NCBI GenBank assembly: GCA_963971405.1
Contig: OZ020488.1
Coordinates: 29,655,089 to 29,719,088, forward strand
Direction of reading: 5' to 3'
Source: Psococerastis gibbosa
Taxonomy: Eukaryota; Arthropoda; Insecta; Psocodea; Psocidae
Length of the DNA stretch: 64,000 nucleotides
Numbering within the stretch: the first letter of the stretch is position 1; every line of letters starts with the position of its first letter. A program made the translations under genes and the position numbers. The notes below the pieces were generated by a model. The model saw nothing but the letters and a program-made list of their open reading frames with translations, was not told where the DNA came from and made no database searches. Positions 22,225 through 36,200 of the stretch are shown here, one piece after another.

Positions 22225-23471
22225 AGTTTCTTTCTTTCTTATCTCTATAAATGGCTTTGCACAGGCTTTGCGGCAATTTTATTATTTTTATTTATCAGAA
22301 ATTCCGAAATGTAATTAATTAAAATTAAAAATTAATTAAAATTAATTTAAAAAAAATAAAATTAATTTTTAATTAATTAATTAATTTTTTTAATTAATTT
22401 TAATTAAAACATTAATTAAAAATAATTTTTAATCAGATTGTCCACCGTCCATTTGTATAATAGGCCTACTGTACCTATCGTATGCAATAAAAATTAAAAC
22501 GCACATGGTCTGTTCATTTCGAAACCAGAATATAAGAAATATATGAGTTGTATATACTGTATTATGATAGTTATATAACAGACTACAGGAAGCTTATTCG
22601 AAAAATGTATCTGCAAATTTTTTACATTCATAAGAGCTCTTCACTCTCACTGAACAGTCTTTTATAGTTTTACGTCAATAAAAAGAATTAGCAATAAATT
22701 GTAAAAAATAATTTTTAAACAACCCAAAATAATGCACCACTAAAATTAGGCACATATAGGTACTCTATTAACTCAATTTTTTTTTTTAATAATTTCCAGT
22801 TTTTCGGGGGTCACGGGGTGTTTGAACCCCTAATGTAAAATGTAGGCTACGCAGTATAAACAAAACGATCTCATGTAACATTTGTTTCCGACGACTTACT
22901 AGTCTAGTAAGTTTTTAAAGTTAGTAGTTTAGTTTAGTTTTAAGTTTAGTAGTTTTTTTTTACTTTACTAGCCACTGCGCTATGTGTATACGGAAAATTA
23001 CAGACCGTTTCCGCATCCGAAAATATATTTGATGAAGATTTGATGAAAAATAAATCAAACACTAATTACATTTATAAAATCCATTCAGCAAACATTTCTG
23101 AAAATGAGTAATATAGGGGTATGCTATATCTTTTTAATGAATTATTCTAATTCTAATGAGCACGGGTGTCGTGTAACTCGTCACCTTTGCACATCGGACT
23201 TAAGCTTTTGAATTCAAGTCTAAACTAAAATTGGGGAATTAATGGGAGACAATAAAGTTAATAAGTCATTGTAATAATAAACAAATCTCAAACTAATTCC
23301 AAGTTTTTGGCGCAATTTCTATGTTTATCATTTACGTTGGCTACATTGCATCATTTTAAAAATTGTCGTTGTCGCACATGCTTGTGCTGCCGCCATTTTA
23401 CTGTTTGTAAACAAAATAGTCTTTGTGCCGCTTTCAATTTTTATTTTCATACTTCATTTTAATTTAATGCT
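22225..23471. other. No gene seen; AT-rich promoter-side spacer of the FANCG-like gene
   Basis: 22310-22440 is almost pure TTAATTAA-type sequence. The last 130 bases before 23472 are less biased and probably include the 5'UTR. I see no clear core promoter motif. Confidence 0.4.
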
Positions 23472-26400
23472 ATGGAAGAAATTATAAAATATTATCAAAA
23501 TGGGCAGTACGATAAAGCATTATTAAATTTGCGATCCACCGTAATTGACAATAGTGTGCAAGAGGGCATAATATGTGTAAATAACATCTCTGTTTGTGAG
23601 GGACTGGTAAGTTTTGTTAGCATTTTATACTGCAATTGGATTATAGTTTGGGTTACCAAGTACATCTAAAACTAATTCCCATGGGTCACTAAATACAGGT
23701 GGATTAGCTAATTGTCAGTGGAAACAATGAAAGGGATTGGGAAAAATTAAAACGAGAAAAGACGAACATGACTCATGAGGTATATTTTGTTATTATTATT
23801 TTCGGTCATATTGTATGACATTTCACCCATTGGTTAATAAAATATCTATACTGGCTATTGGAACGGCATTAGAAGTAAGTCAGGCCAAAATTTCCGAGGC
23901 TATGCCAACCATACGGCTATACATCGTCACAATATCGTGAAGCATTCACATAGGCCTAATAGTGGTTGCTGATATGTGGAATATTAATCCCTATAGAAGG
24001 GAACTCCAAAGTGGTGATAAGTAGAGCAAAAAAAAAAAAATTAAGTACGAGAATTACGGCCTCTGTAAGAATACAATCAACTAGGGCCTAGGCTTATAAT
24101 ATGCTTATAATATACAATGCATTCAATACTCGTACGTTTGTTAGTTTCAAACGCCTGCTTTCAGCATTTCCGCTTTAAGCAACCCTGTCAGCCTGGAGGC
24201 GGAGCGAGTCTGTTTTTTAACTTGAGGCACCCTAAGGACAGACTCCTTCACCTCAGGGGGAACTGGAATTGACACGCAGGGTGGACCTCCTGATTATAGT
24301 GGATTCCGACCCACTTGGGGAACATAGTTACACGATTAATTAGGAGGTGACCAGGACTCAAGTTAAAGTTCAAACTAAGTTAGCCATTAGTAATTGGGGC
24401 TAACCACCCCTGTTGTAGGCTTCATCGACACGCACTTAGGCTGACTGGCAGTCTCAGCGCGTTATCATGTCCCACCATGTTCCCCTGCCAACGCTGTGCA
24501 CACTACCAAGTTTGCTGCTGTTTTGAACAGGCTCTATACTAGTGGATTAAACTCGGTGTGGTCATTGACATAATATATGCAATATAACATAGTTCTTTAT
24601 TTCATCAATTCTCTATAAAATAACGTCAGAAATATGCTTAAACAAGATGCAGTGGCATAAATCGTAGGTTACGGCAATTTTGTATTATTACATTCAACGC
24701 TCTTTTTTTTCTCGTTATAATACTAGTAATATTACAGTAAGCTCGTGATTGCATTAAATTTTATTTAATAGCTTAGGCGTGTTTTTTTTAACATTTTAGA
24801 TTTGCTTATCAAGTGAAGTCGACGCCGAAAAGGTGGAGGGGGACCTATATGAAATATGTCAGCAATGTCTGCCCGTCGGATTTCCCAACGCATGTATTTC
24901 TTTAAAATTAGAGCTCACTGCCATGTTCAATTATGGCTGGTGGCACTTAACAACGACAAAATCAAAACTCTCTCATGCGAAATATAAACATAAATGGCAG
25001 AAGATACTAGATTTGGTGTCTGAAACTTGTGGTCGAAGTAAGTTTAATAGAAACCAAATGTCTTATTTTAATCTATCATTTTCAATTCTCCAACTTTGAT
25101 TAACTTGCGAGTCGTATGGAGCGCCCACAAGCGGATAATTGATATCAAATAGTTCCTATTTTACTAGAAAGTACACAGTCACAACTAAGGACAATACTAC
25201 TACACTCTATTACTGAAGTCGCTGGTCGGTATCTTCAACATAAAGCGCGGCTCTCCGGCTCCAAGCTCAACATTAATAAAATTATAGTTTATTTCATTAT
25301 CGAAACCTACAATAATATTTCTATCGATCCATAAGTATGTGCAATGTACAGTATATCTTTAAGCCAGCACCGCTCCCGTTGCGACGGCAAGTCTATGCTG
25401 AAACGCATTGGCTAGTAATAGAGAAGGAGACTTAAACATTCGCTCCAAACAAATCAATGGATTGAAACTAAAGAGGAAGTATCGCCTAAAAACATGCAGT
25501 TGTTTTCAAATATTTCTACCACAGGAGTGTATCCACGAAACCCCCTCATAGTTTGAGTTTTCTTTTCAGCACTACATCAATAGAAGTTGCTGAAATCCCC
25601 TTAATAATAATTTGTATTTAAGTTTTAGGCGACATGCAGCAATTGCCATCACAAGATGACGTAAAGGGTTTATTGAACAAATTGCAACTTGTGCTATCAA
25701 TGATCATGCATAAGCTGAGAGCATCGCTTGGAATTTATTTAGAACTTATCATCATAGTGCTATTAGTATTACTCTTAATCCACCGAGATAGTAGACAAGA
25801 CGTGCATCATTTCATAGAAACTATTTTAAAGGACAGAAGATATTATGAAGCATTGCATGAAGTAACGAACAAAAAGACACCTGATGACGAGAGAATATTT
25901 AAATTCGGATTTTTATACGGCAATTCTTGTGTATCAGAAATAAATCTACCACACATCTGCAATACTTTGGCAGTACTGGTTAATGCTTGCAGTATTCGTC
26001 TCCCAGCATATGAACGTTGTGCAGATTTTACGTCCTTAAGCGCATCTTTGCTGCAACCTCTTTGGGGATACATAGAGGCTTTGAAATGTTGGCAATGTGA
26101 TGAGCTTGATAGGTCGATGGGATTACTTCTAGAAGGGTTTCATCCTGATTGTGAGCCAGAGCTTGCAGCACGCTACAAAATTTTGCTCGGAAGGTTGTGT
26201 TCCAAATTTGGAGAGAGACAAAAGGCTCTGGATAATTACAAGCATGCATTGGATTTTGAGAAAAATAATTCTGTAGCTTATTATCTCCTGGGGTATGAAT
26301 ATGGAAAAATTGGATTTCCTGGCTTGATGCTACAAAACTACAAAAAATTATTGAAGGTATATCATTTTTGTACCAATATGTGGCCTCGTTGCCATAGAGT

Positions 26401-28738
26401 TTCTACCTTTTGGAGCCGGGCATGTAAAGCAGGCGGTCCCGGGCCTTCCTAGTTGAGTGTAAGAGAGGGCTTTATAGCCCCAACTCCGCTAGGTTGGCTT
26501 AGTAATAAAACAAAACAAGTCAATATTTATTTATTTATTTTATAGCGGTGATAATCAAAATTTTTCTCAGGGTGATGCGCACTGAAGTCGGGGAATTATT
26601 TTTTGGTAGGTCCAGCAGCGAGGAATCCTCCTCATTAAGGCGGCAATTCCACCGGCGAATTTACTTCACTTGTGATTTCAGATATGTTGTTTGTTTTGTT
26701 TTATATTTGTGTTGTCATCCGCCATATTGTATCCATTATAAGTCTGGTGTATAAGCCAAGCATTGGGTGTTTACCTATTTATTTTTAGAAATTTATCGTT
26801 GTTTATTTATTATTATTTAAAAAACGTGAAATGTTTAATAAAAAAAATACTAAAACGTGTATTAGGTTTTTTCAATCTTTTACTTTTCTTACAATTTACT
26901 TTAATTTACCAATTTTCTTACTTACCATATAGGAAATATGGGATACAACATGGTGGATGGCAATACCCGGGTATATAGTGCCTTAGTTTTAAGGAAACTA
27001 TTATGTAGATAAGTTAAGTATCTACATAAGTCTCCTTAAAACAAAACAAACCAAAAATAACAAATGAAATATATTCGCCGTTGGAATTGCCGCCTAATCA
27101 GGACACAAATCAATAATTCGGTCAATCAGTAATCACTCATGCTGCAATGTTTTCAAAAAAATACAGAAGTCAGGGGTATTTTTGTTGGGTTTTTAATCGC
27201 CTTAACTGATCGACAAAATTCTGTGTAAGAATGGATTTTGTACATCAAAGTTTGCTCGTTCATAAAAACCTTTATAGCTAAAAATGTGTTGTTTGCAGAG
27301 TGTTAAAGACGACAACTCACCCTCTGTGATGCATTCCATGTTTATCAAACGGGTGTTGGAATTAGTCCATGACACTTCGGAAATCAACAGCGCCGAGTCA
27401 CTTTATGTTCTGGCTGTTGCATATGGATTAAACGATGTAAGTAGGACAAAGGGATGCATGAAATAAATTCGAAGGAGTCTAATACAAAATAGAGGAACTT
27501 TTCTGCATAAAATAATAGACTTCATCAGTCGGTTATAACGCCAATACGGCCATACTTGCATATAGTACAATAGAAGTACATACAGTACAGGGCAATTGTC
27601 TACAAGAGAAAACTAATTTCCGCTTACTGGAATCGGTCAAATAAAAATAAAAAATTCGGATCTTCAATTCTGAATAAATGACTTGCTGTATGGGGTTTTC
27701 TTGACAATTTGGTTAATCCAGTCGGCCAACAAATTAGAGCGTGCGCGTTGGTTAGTAAGAAATTATTGGAGAAGAACATTTTATGATATGGGAGTTTTTA
27801 TGTCAATTAAACAAAACTCTAGTTATTCACCCGCATTAGCCGACACCCGGAAAATTGTTCGCCATCAATTTTCTATTCTGAAATCAAAATTTTGCTTATA
27901 GATGTTCGACGAATCTGCAACAGTCTTTCAAAACCTGCTTCGCCCACCTCATTTTGGTAATTTCATTGAAAGCGTATTATCATCGACAAAGCGAATAATA
28001 AACCTGCCCAGTACAGTCACGGTACTACATGAAGCTGCAGTTATGAATTTACTTGCAGGAAATTTAGAGAAATGTGAACAACTTTGTCAGCAAGCTATGA
28101 CCAGCTATCCTGAGAGACCGAAATTACAAAAGTATCCAGATGCTCACGGTACTAGAGACACTGACTGGATAAAAAAATTGATCAACTTAGATTTGGAAAA
28201 CTCTAACGATCATTCCCCATACTACGAAGACTACGTTTATTTTTTTGACGAAGATATTATTGGGCTTCTTCTGATTGCTCAGCTACAAAAAAATGAGCAA
28301 AAGGAAGAAATGAGGGTGACTTTAAATCAAGCTCTGCTAATTCTATCTAAACAAATGGCTAAAATACGTAAAGAGGCGGATGCAGAAAATACCACTGAAA
28401 CATGGCAGCCACTAATTAAAGCATTGACTTGTAAAACATGCCTTGAAATCGCATTGTTCCAGAGAGCTAGCAAGCCGTTTGGGGACGTTGACAAAATGTT
28501 TAGAAGGGCACTATCTTGCAATAACGGTGATAATGATGTGCTTTTCCATTATGCTCAGTTTCTAGTTGGGGCAAATAAGTCGCATGACGCACAAAAATTA
28601 ATTTTGACGTTTATTGATAAGCCCGCCGTATTGACTGTAGAAAGGTGCCAAAGTTTAGCATTAAGGTATTTACTTCAGTCACATGTATCAAATAAAGACA
28701 CGCAGAGTTTATTTAAACAATTAGAAATTGTCAGATGA
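23472..28738 (+). CDS. Fancg: TPR protein, probable divergent FANCG homologue, five exons, about 691 aa
   Basis: Exons 23472-23606, 24800-25037, 25629-26356, 27299-27436 and 27902-28738 have GT/AG borders and matching phases. Helical TPR-like repeats run throughout; the clearest pair is at about 306-367 (LGRLCSKFGERQKALDNYKH, YYLLGYEYGKIGFPGLMLQ). From memory, the order of landmarks follows vertebrate FANCG: an early LKLELTAMFNY block, a central TPR pair, LHEAAVMNLLAGNLEKCEQL, a late LEIALFQ.. helix pair and a final FHYAQFLVGANKSHDAQKL. FANCG is a scaffold of the Fanconi anaemia core complex in cross-link repair. Human FANCG is 622 aa. A hydrophobic stretch at about 160-176 (LELIIIVLLVLLLIH) could look like a membrane helix, but I read it as a buried TPR helix. 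Intron 3 carries a SINE and a MITE. The alternative is an unrelated TPR protein. Confidence 0.6.
24180..24560 (+). repeat. Repeat family I, longest uninterrupted copy (intron 1 of the FANCG-like gene)
   Basis: It holds the whole order of family blocks: CAGCCTGGAGGCGGAGCGAG, TCTGTTTTTTAACTTGAGGC, CTGATTATAGTGGATTCCGA, AGGAGGTGACCAGGACTC, CTGACTGGCAGTCTCAGCG and GCTCTATACTAGTGGATTAA. About 60 bp of extra sequence lies in the middle. Confidence 0.7.
26420..26541 (+). mobile_element. SINE, copy 3 (intron 3 of the FANCG-like gene)
   Basis: 5'-truncated copy beginning GCATGTAAAGCAGGCGGTCC, with the full SINE body and a TTTA tail, starting only about 60 bp after the exon 3 donor. Confidence 0.85.
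26639..27094. mobile_element. Palindromic MITE family F, copy 2, with TAA target duplication
   Basis: Ends GGCGGCAATTCCACCGGCGAA and TTCGCCGTTGGAATTGCCGCC (first 20 bases compared) are inverted repeats, flanked by TAA on both sides (26636-26638, 27095-27097). Inside are TTTGTTTTGTTTTA and AAGGAAACTATTATGTAGAT as in the sister copies. It lies in intron 3 of the FANCG-like gene. Confidence 0.85.
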
Positions 28739-30293
28739 TACAAAATATATTGTTGCACTGTTAATTATGTTCTATTCTTGCTCAATGACAAGCATATTTA
28801 GTATTTGTAAGTCCAACTTTCGCATGTTTGAACACTTCAAGAGTCAATTGTATGCAAGCTTTTGCTTGACATTGTTGCTTCCCAAGTAGTAGGTTGACGT
28901 CACAGACATCAACTGGTACAATAGGAATGGGGAAAGCCTTACAAGTGTATAAAATGAAATGTTGATCGTTGAGATTGTCAGAAATATCACATCGCAGAAA
29001 CACAGATAAGATCTACATTTTCAAGTCGTAGGTACGGACTCTGATTTTCACTCGAAATGTTGTTGGTTCGAGTCCCACATTTGCTGCATTTTTGACCATG
29101 CTTCCGAGGGCATGTAAAGCAGGGAGCCTCGCGATTTCCTAGTTCAATGTTAGTGTAACTCCGCTAAGTTGGCTTAGTAATAAAACTAAGTCATTATTGA
29201 CTGTGATAATATGATGTACCGTATGCCTGTCAATAACACTGGCCACAATTGTTGAACATGATTTGTTCAAAACGGTTGGCATCCGGAGGAAAGAATTATA
29301 AAACTGTACAATCGGTGTCAGTTACTACAACATATTATTGTATATCAAAATTTAGAGGAGTATTTCTTCTAAGGGATGCGACATTTTTATAGCTCTACAA
29401 TGGATATTTCCTGTGAAATTCACTAGTACAAAAAAGCGCCTATTGTAGAAGCAATTAATTCAAGAAAAGTAATAAGTTTTTCTTCTGCTACCTTTTCTTC
29501 TGTGTTATGCATTCTAATTTTACATAAGGTACAGGTGCAGTATTTGCAGCGATGTGGGCTTTCGTCTCTTAATTCTACGTTAGATTAAAATCTGTTTGAA
29601 TTTTTTCTCATGAGGTTTCACTTTTATGAAATTGAATAAATTTCATAAATTTTGTTTCAAATTCTTTCCTTATGGACGGATTATGAAAAGGATGCGTCGC
29701 CTGTATTGTCTTTAGTCAGTCTCTTTATATGAGTATTTAGCGGACAATGCTTTAAATCCCTTGTAATCTTAGCGGATTTTAATGGAGATTCGTTAAAATA
29801 CGGAGAGTAAGTAAAAACGGAGTGTATGATCCGATTTGCTCATAACAATAATAAAAAATATGTAACCAATGGGTCATGGATATATCAATTTAGGCATATA
29901 AAATAAATATACGCCACAAAAAAATAGTACCTAACTTACCGGAATCGGTAAGTGGATTAGGGCATCTGCGTTTATGGTTTTATCTTAGTTAAGCCCTAAT
30001 CTTAGTAAATAATTTGAAGTTCTACGAAGTCACTTTGGAGACACTCATTATCAAACATAGGGCAATGTCCATAAAAAAATTCCACAGAATAATACTCGCT
30101 GCCATTTGGAATGCTTACGTGGGTTTCGTGTGTAAAATAGTTTACTGAGTTGCTCTTGTAGCTTTCTGGCATTTAAAAAGTAATGCGGCGGTGAGTCCAG
30201 AGTACGATAAGTAGAAAATCAAAAACATATTGAGAGCCATGACATTCAAGACATGAGTTTTTAATCAGATATTAAGCAATAAATTTAACAGTC
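28739..30293. other. Convergent intergenic region, no gene
   Basis: This lies between the stop codons of the FANCG-like gene (+) and DDX10 (-). It contains the SINE at 29023-29190 and no coding segment that I can support. Confidence 0.5.
29023..29190 (+). mobile_element. SINE, copy 4, with tRNA-like head
   Basis: CGTAGGTACGGACTCTGATT, B-box GGTTCGAGTCCC, GCATGTAAAGCAGG and CTCCGCTAAGTTGGCTTAG match the family. It has a roughly 20-bp internal deletion compared with copy 1. Confidence 0.82.
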
Positions 30294-33200
30294 CTACCTT
30301 GAAGATTGAAGAAGTCTTAGAGCAATCTCTTCATCCTGCTCCAGTGTAAGACCAGTATTAAACTCTTCATCTTCCACTGAAATCTTCCTTTTCTTACTAT
30401 TCTTTTTATTTTCTCCTTTCTTCCGCTTAGAACTGATTTTTATTTCTTCTTTTTCACTCTCTGAATTTTCATCCTCACTATTTTCATCTTTTTCATTCCC
30501 GTAGAACTTATCAGGATCAGGTATCCATGACGTGTCTGGCTCAGATCCACCATCACTGTCACTGCCACTCCCCAATCTTACGTCTTCATCGACATCATCC
30601 TCGTCCTTTTCCTCTTTATGCTTCCCCTTCAACTTCCTTTTCTCTTCTCTATGCTTTTCTTTAATCCTCTCTCTAAACAATTTCTTATCAAACTTGTCTT
30701 CTGCTCTTAGTATTTCTTTGACCTTCGCAATATCAATGCCACCGCCTTCATATTCATTTTCATAAGCTATTGCTACTTCGGATAGTTTTTTTTGCGTATT
30801 TTTCGCTATGACATCTCCTTCGTCGTCGAAAACAATTTTTTTGTTTGGCACTATCTTCTTTTTTAAGACTTTCTTCGCGAGAGCAGCTTTAGTTAAGATA
30901 GCTTTCTTATTGCTTTTGGGAGTTTCTTCCACTGGTGGAAGGTCTTTATCATCATCATCATCAAGCTCGTGGTCTTTTCGCTTCAGCTTAATAACATCGT
31001 CTTCTTCATCATCGCTGTTCAGTGCAAAAGCCTCCTTGTCGTCAGAAGGCTCGGCCTGCCCTTCGTCTTCATCCCCACTACTGCTTCCGTCTGCGCCGCC
31101 TTCCTCATCTTCTACATTGGCCTTCATTTTGCTGTTATTCACCTGTGCTAACTGCCTCCTATTCTTCAAGAAACGAATCCTCGGTGTCACGGCAAGACCC
31201 AAAGACGTGGCATACTTTTCCAAGTTCAACTTCTCAACATTATAAACGTCCTTATTTTTCATCAGGAATACAGATTTAACGTAGGCAACAAACGAACGCT
31301 GGGCGTCCGCCTTCAGTTCAGGGTCTCTCGCCAGCAGTGCTTCTATCTTTCTAACGGGAGACATCAACTTCAGCGGGTTCACCCTAAAATTAAAATTAAT
31401 TCATTATAGCTACACAGTATGAGTGGAATTCGCAAAAAGGAGAGCATTATGTACTACTTGAAAATCCTAATTTTTTAATTCCTTACGATTTTAGCACACA
31501 TTTTGAGTCAGAAATAGAAAGCTTCAACCTCTTGAATGAATGACTCGCTCACGCATGTTACTATATGCCAAATGTAATATTGCTAGTAGCCGGTGTGGGT
31601 TGACACCGAGGATGTGTTCCAGTGTGCAAACTGCCATAATTCATACCAAAAATCAAAGTGGTATTTGGCAGACAAGGTTCAATGAGTCATACGAAGTAGG
31701 CCCACGTCCGTAAAAAGCTATTCAAATTAAATGCGACTTCGGTGGCAAGGTGGTAGCGTGCTTGTACTTGTGCGAGTCTCTACACGCCTTGCGATCGGAG
31801 ACGTGTCATAACTCTACACAAGTACATGTTATGTTACTTAGAGAGGCGATTGAAGAAGTTAATCGGATACATTCATTAAATTGTTTGTAAGCGATTAACC
31901 TTTTATAAATAAAAAAATATAAATTGACTCAACACCTTCATCACCCAAAATCAGCTTCAATCACCAGTGCTGCAAACCTTTAGCTGTTTAAGGCCAAACC
32001 CGAGACTTTCGACCTTGAACGTTGAGCGTTGAATACATAGAAATATAATAGAACTGGAGCGGCGGGAGCCATAATATGCCTTACGAGGCACCCGTTAACC
32101 ATAAGCCAACTATCAGAGATAAGTACCAACGCAAAAAATATCGAAGTCTTACACACTGCAGCATAGCAAAGCGGATACCTGGACCCGGTCAAAAACTCTG
32201 TAGTTTAGTAGTTAGCTTGTGCAGGCTATTTCTCCGCCGAATTGCGTACTTATCTTGTGCAGGCTACACTAGCAGCCATATTGATAACGGTCTCTAGCCA
32301 CGGGATGATTGAATATCCATTTTATAAACAAAGCCCCGCGTCGCGTACCTGTTCCGTATTTCACTTTTTATTATTTCAAATAATTACAGTTTTACCTATT
32401 GCTGGCGCTTTACTGTCAAATTAAGTGTTCATATTTCAAGGCATATGCATTTAATTACAAAAGTTGGAGGTTTTTCTTCCCTGTGGGGCACGTAAAAATG
32501 TTCTAAGAGATATGTTTTTAAATGGTTCATGCACAAATTTGAGACCTATAGTAATAGTAATTTTAGTTTGGCTTGATAGCGTAAGCATGTCCACGCGTAT
32601 ACTAGTCCCTCCCATCGATTATTACTATGCCTCTGCGGTTTAAAACGTGTATTAGGAACCCCCTGCAAAGTCATTTCCAGGCCAGTCACGTGACCCCTCC
32701 GGTTTGGCCTTAATATAAGTTAATTTATTTGATTTAAAAACAAGTGCCTACTCAATCTTAGTAATAGGTATCTTCATTGCGTCCAGTTCTTTTTTCATGG
32801 CTTCCTCCTCGGAGGGCAGCAAGACAAGTAGACTCTCACCACCCTTACTGTATCTAGCTGTGCGACCTGCCCTGTGTATATAAGTAGTTGCATCTTCGGG
32901 ACAATCTAACTGTACCACCCAGTTCACCTGAAATAATATAACAGTTAGACGTAAACCATTAGAATCAGATTGGCGGCTGAAACCTTAATACTAAGTTTTT
33001 CAGAGGAAGCTGACCGTAGACATCTGAATCACCCCAAAATAATGTTATTATGATATAATTGGTCAACCCGAATAGTAGTTACAGGCCGCAGTAGTTCTAC
33101 GCAGCTCTACAAGGAATCTTTTAGTTTTGGTGCAGTGATTTTTTCCGTGAAACTGATATGATGATGTATCAAATTCATGGAAAAATTTTAACACCAAAAC

Positions 33201-36200
33201 GTAAAAATACATTATACATTATAGTAATATGGTGCATGAAATAGTTCTCTACTACTTGACTAGACCAAATTATTAAATAAAAAATATACACCAAGAGATT
33301 TTGGTGGATTCAGGGGAGCTTCCTTTTATTAAACATTTCGATCTATTTACGTAATACCCACTGTAGCCGTATTCTTCCAAACTGAAGTTTACCATTACTG
33401 AGACAATAACTGGCTGGACGTCCTCGAAAACGCTGTAAGGATGAGATGGTACCTGACCTTCGCGAGTTGGGAGTCCGTAGGTGGTGGAGCGCTGTTCAAA
33501 ACCGAGATGAATGGAGGAGTGTTGTCGAGCAGGCCAAGGCCCTTCAAGGGCTGTAGAGCCAGAAGAAGAAGATTACTGAGATAATAAGTGTAGTGAAAAC
33601 TCAAGACGTTTCGAGGCGCACACAGAGCAGAGCTGGTATTTTAATAATAGAAGTGACGTGTACGAAACAGATGGAGAAGCATAATTTATGCCACCCGTGG
33701 CATTTATTTCTGAAACGTAGTGGTTTCCTGACTAGTTAGTCGTAAATATAATCCGAGCTACAGTTATAATAAATACATCAATCAGAGCGCTTTCTTTTTG
33801 CATTAGTGGTTTCCCGACTAGTTAGTTATAAATATAAACCGAGCGAGAGTGGCTCGTCTTATAATAAATACATCAATCAGAGCACCTTCTTAATGTATGG
33901 GTACCAATCGAGTGGAGTTAGTGCAAGGACTCCTTGTACTGTTGTAGTCAAAATACTACATTGCACACAGGCAGTTGGTATATAATCCAGTATTATAGTT
34001 GCTATTCTTACCTCAGGAAAATCAAGTCCTCTTGACGCAATGTCCGTTGCAAACATCACAACGTTCTGTTTAGAGCAGAATTCATTGTAAATCTTCATAC
34101 GGCGAAGCTGATGTAAAGTTCCGTACAAGGCGAGAAGGGGACTCCCAGGTCTTAACCGACAAAATAATTGGTAAATGTACTTCACTTGCTTGCAGCTTGA
34201 CAGAAAAATCAATATCTTTTGCCGACGATGATTCTTTATAAAAGACCATAAAAGGCCAATCTTGTCATGTAGCTCACAAACAATATAACTTTGCTCTAAT
34301 CCATCAGGAGTGCTATGTTTCTTATGTTCATGAACAGAGACGTACGACGGGCTTTTCAAACTAAGACGTGCCAAATCTCGAACAGATTTTGTTTGTGTCG
34401 CTGAAAATAGCAATGTTTGTCGATTGGGGGGCAGATTTTCTACTATACTATTCATTGTTTGTTCAAACCCCATGTCGAGGCATCTGTCGGCCTCGTCAAG
34501 AACAAGAATCTGCATTGATGAGCAATCAAAAAGTGGGTTAATGTCCATATGGTGCAGAATTCGCCCAGGAGTGCAAATTACTATGTTACACTGGTCCATT
34601 CGTGATTTCTCGAAATGCAAATCTTTGCCACCTATGATTAGACCAGCGGAAAAGTCGTGATGAATGCCAACTTTTTTCAATGTTTCGAAGATCTGGTATG
34701 CCAACTCGCGCGTGGGTGTGATAATCAAGGCTCCCATTCCGTCGTACCTTGACCATTGTTTGCAGTACAAAGCCTCTAGCACCTAAATTTACAAGCAATG
34801 ATTAGTGCATTACACACGAATAATCGATTGGAGACGGTGAGACAACATTGATTGTGTTAAGAGCAAATGGAGCCCCCCCATTTTCAGTTTCTTTTCGGTT
34901 GGTAGAATTGTATAGCGGGAGCCGGAAGCAGGCTCGGGGGGACCGTAGGGATTCAGAGGACGTGGATACGCCCTGCGTATTCATGATGAGAATATATCTA
35001 CGTAGTACAAGACAACCTCGTCTCGTTCCTTAGGGTAAGTCTCAAATTCCTTTTGCATAGCGTGTTTAAGTTAAGTTAGGATTAAGTGTTCTATGGGAGT
35101 ATGGGACCTCAGACTCTACCTGACTTCTGAGTCTGGGGGAATCATACAAAATAAAGACTAACTGCCACACAGTAGAGAATTAACTCGTTAAAAAGAACCG
35201 GTCCGAGTTTACTCGAGCATGCTTTCCAATTTATCAATTAGTAGGGAGAGAAAATGAATAATTTCATGGTAAATAATTTTCTTATGGTTAAATTTCGGAT
35301 ATCTCGGGGGGGGGGGGGGGGTGTCCGGGTGACAGACCAACAGACATTTCGTAAAAAACACTTTTTTGGGTTCCTGGGACCCCAAAACGTGTAAATCTGT
35401 TGAAATCTCGGAATCGAAAATTTCGACCGTCACAAAGCTTTCCTTATACTACGTATAAATTGGAAAGCAAAAAAGGAAATACAAAGGTTTCAATCCTAAA
35501 TTTACTGTCGGTATCTCAATTACCACACTAGGCATTGTAGTAGTGCTGGTTTTGAAGAAAAAATTGTTTCATAAAGAAATTATTGTTTTTTAAAGAAATT
35601 ATTATGGATAATAAATCTGTGCCCCAATGCATACCTTGACATTATTACACGTATTGTGTAGTATTATATTGTTCTGACCATTATAGGCTATGCTTGTGCA
35701 ATTGCCCCATCGACCTAACCTTAGTGCCTTTAGGGTAGGGAAAATCGAAGGATCCGAAATGTAAGAATAGGAGAAAAATGCCAATATATAAATAGGCAAG
35801 CATGTTCACTCATACCGGTTCGTATTATTATATCATGAAAACAATGGTAAGTTACTCACTGGAATAATGAATGCAAGCGTTTTTCCACTGCCAGTTTCAG
35901 CAGCCCCAAGAATGTCCTTGCCTTGCAAAGCCAAACCAATACTTTCGCGCTGGATTTCAGTTGGCACTTTAAAGTTGTTTTCTTTTAATCCTTTTCTTGT
36001 AAACTCTGATAGAGGGAAATTATCGAAAGTTTTCACAGCTGAAGAGTCAATCTAAAACCCGGTTCAAACGAATTAACTAGAAACTATTTGTATTTAAACA
36101 GTTAAATATTAGTTACTGTACTTCGTGAGTAATTAAATAAGTCGTTGGGATTGGACAAGAACCAATATACTATAAGTAGTAGTAGCCGGACAGTATTATC

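Noticed and set aside
25730-25800. A transmembrane helix that would make the TPR gene a membrane protein
   Set aside because: A single isoleucine/leucine-rich stretch in an otherwise helical repeat protein, at a place where FANCG also has a leucine-rich helix; no signal peptide or second segment.
30808-31245. 145-aa plus-strand serine-rich open frame
   Set aside because: Antisense of the acidic GAY/GAR-rich tail of DDX10, which naturally gives serine-rich frames.
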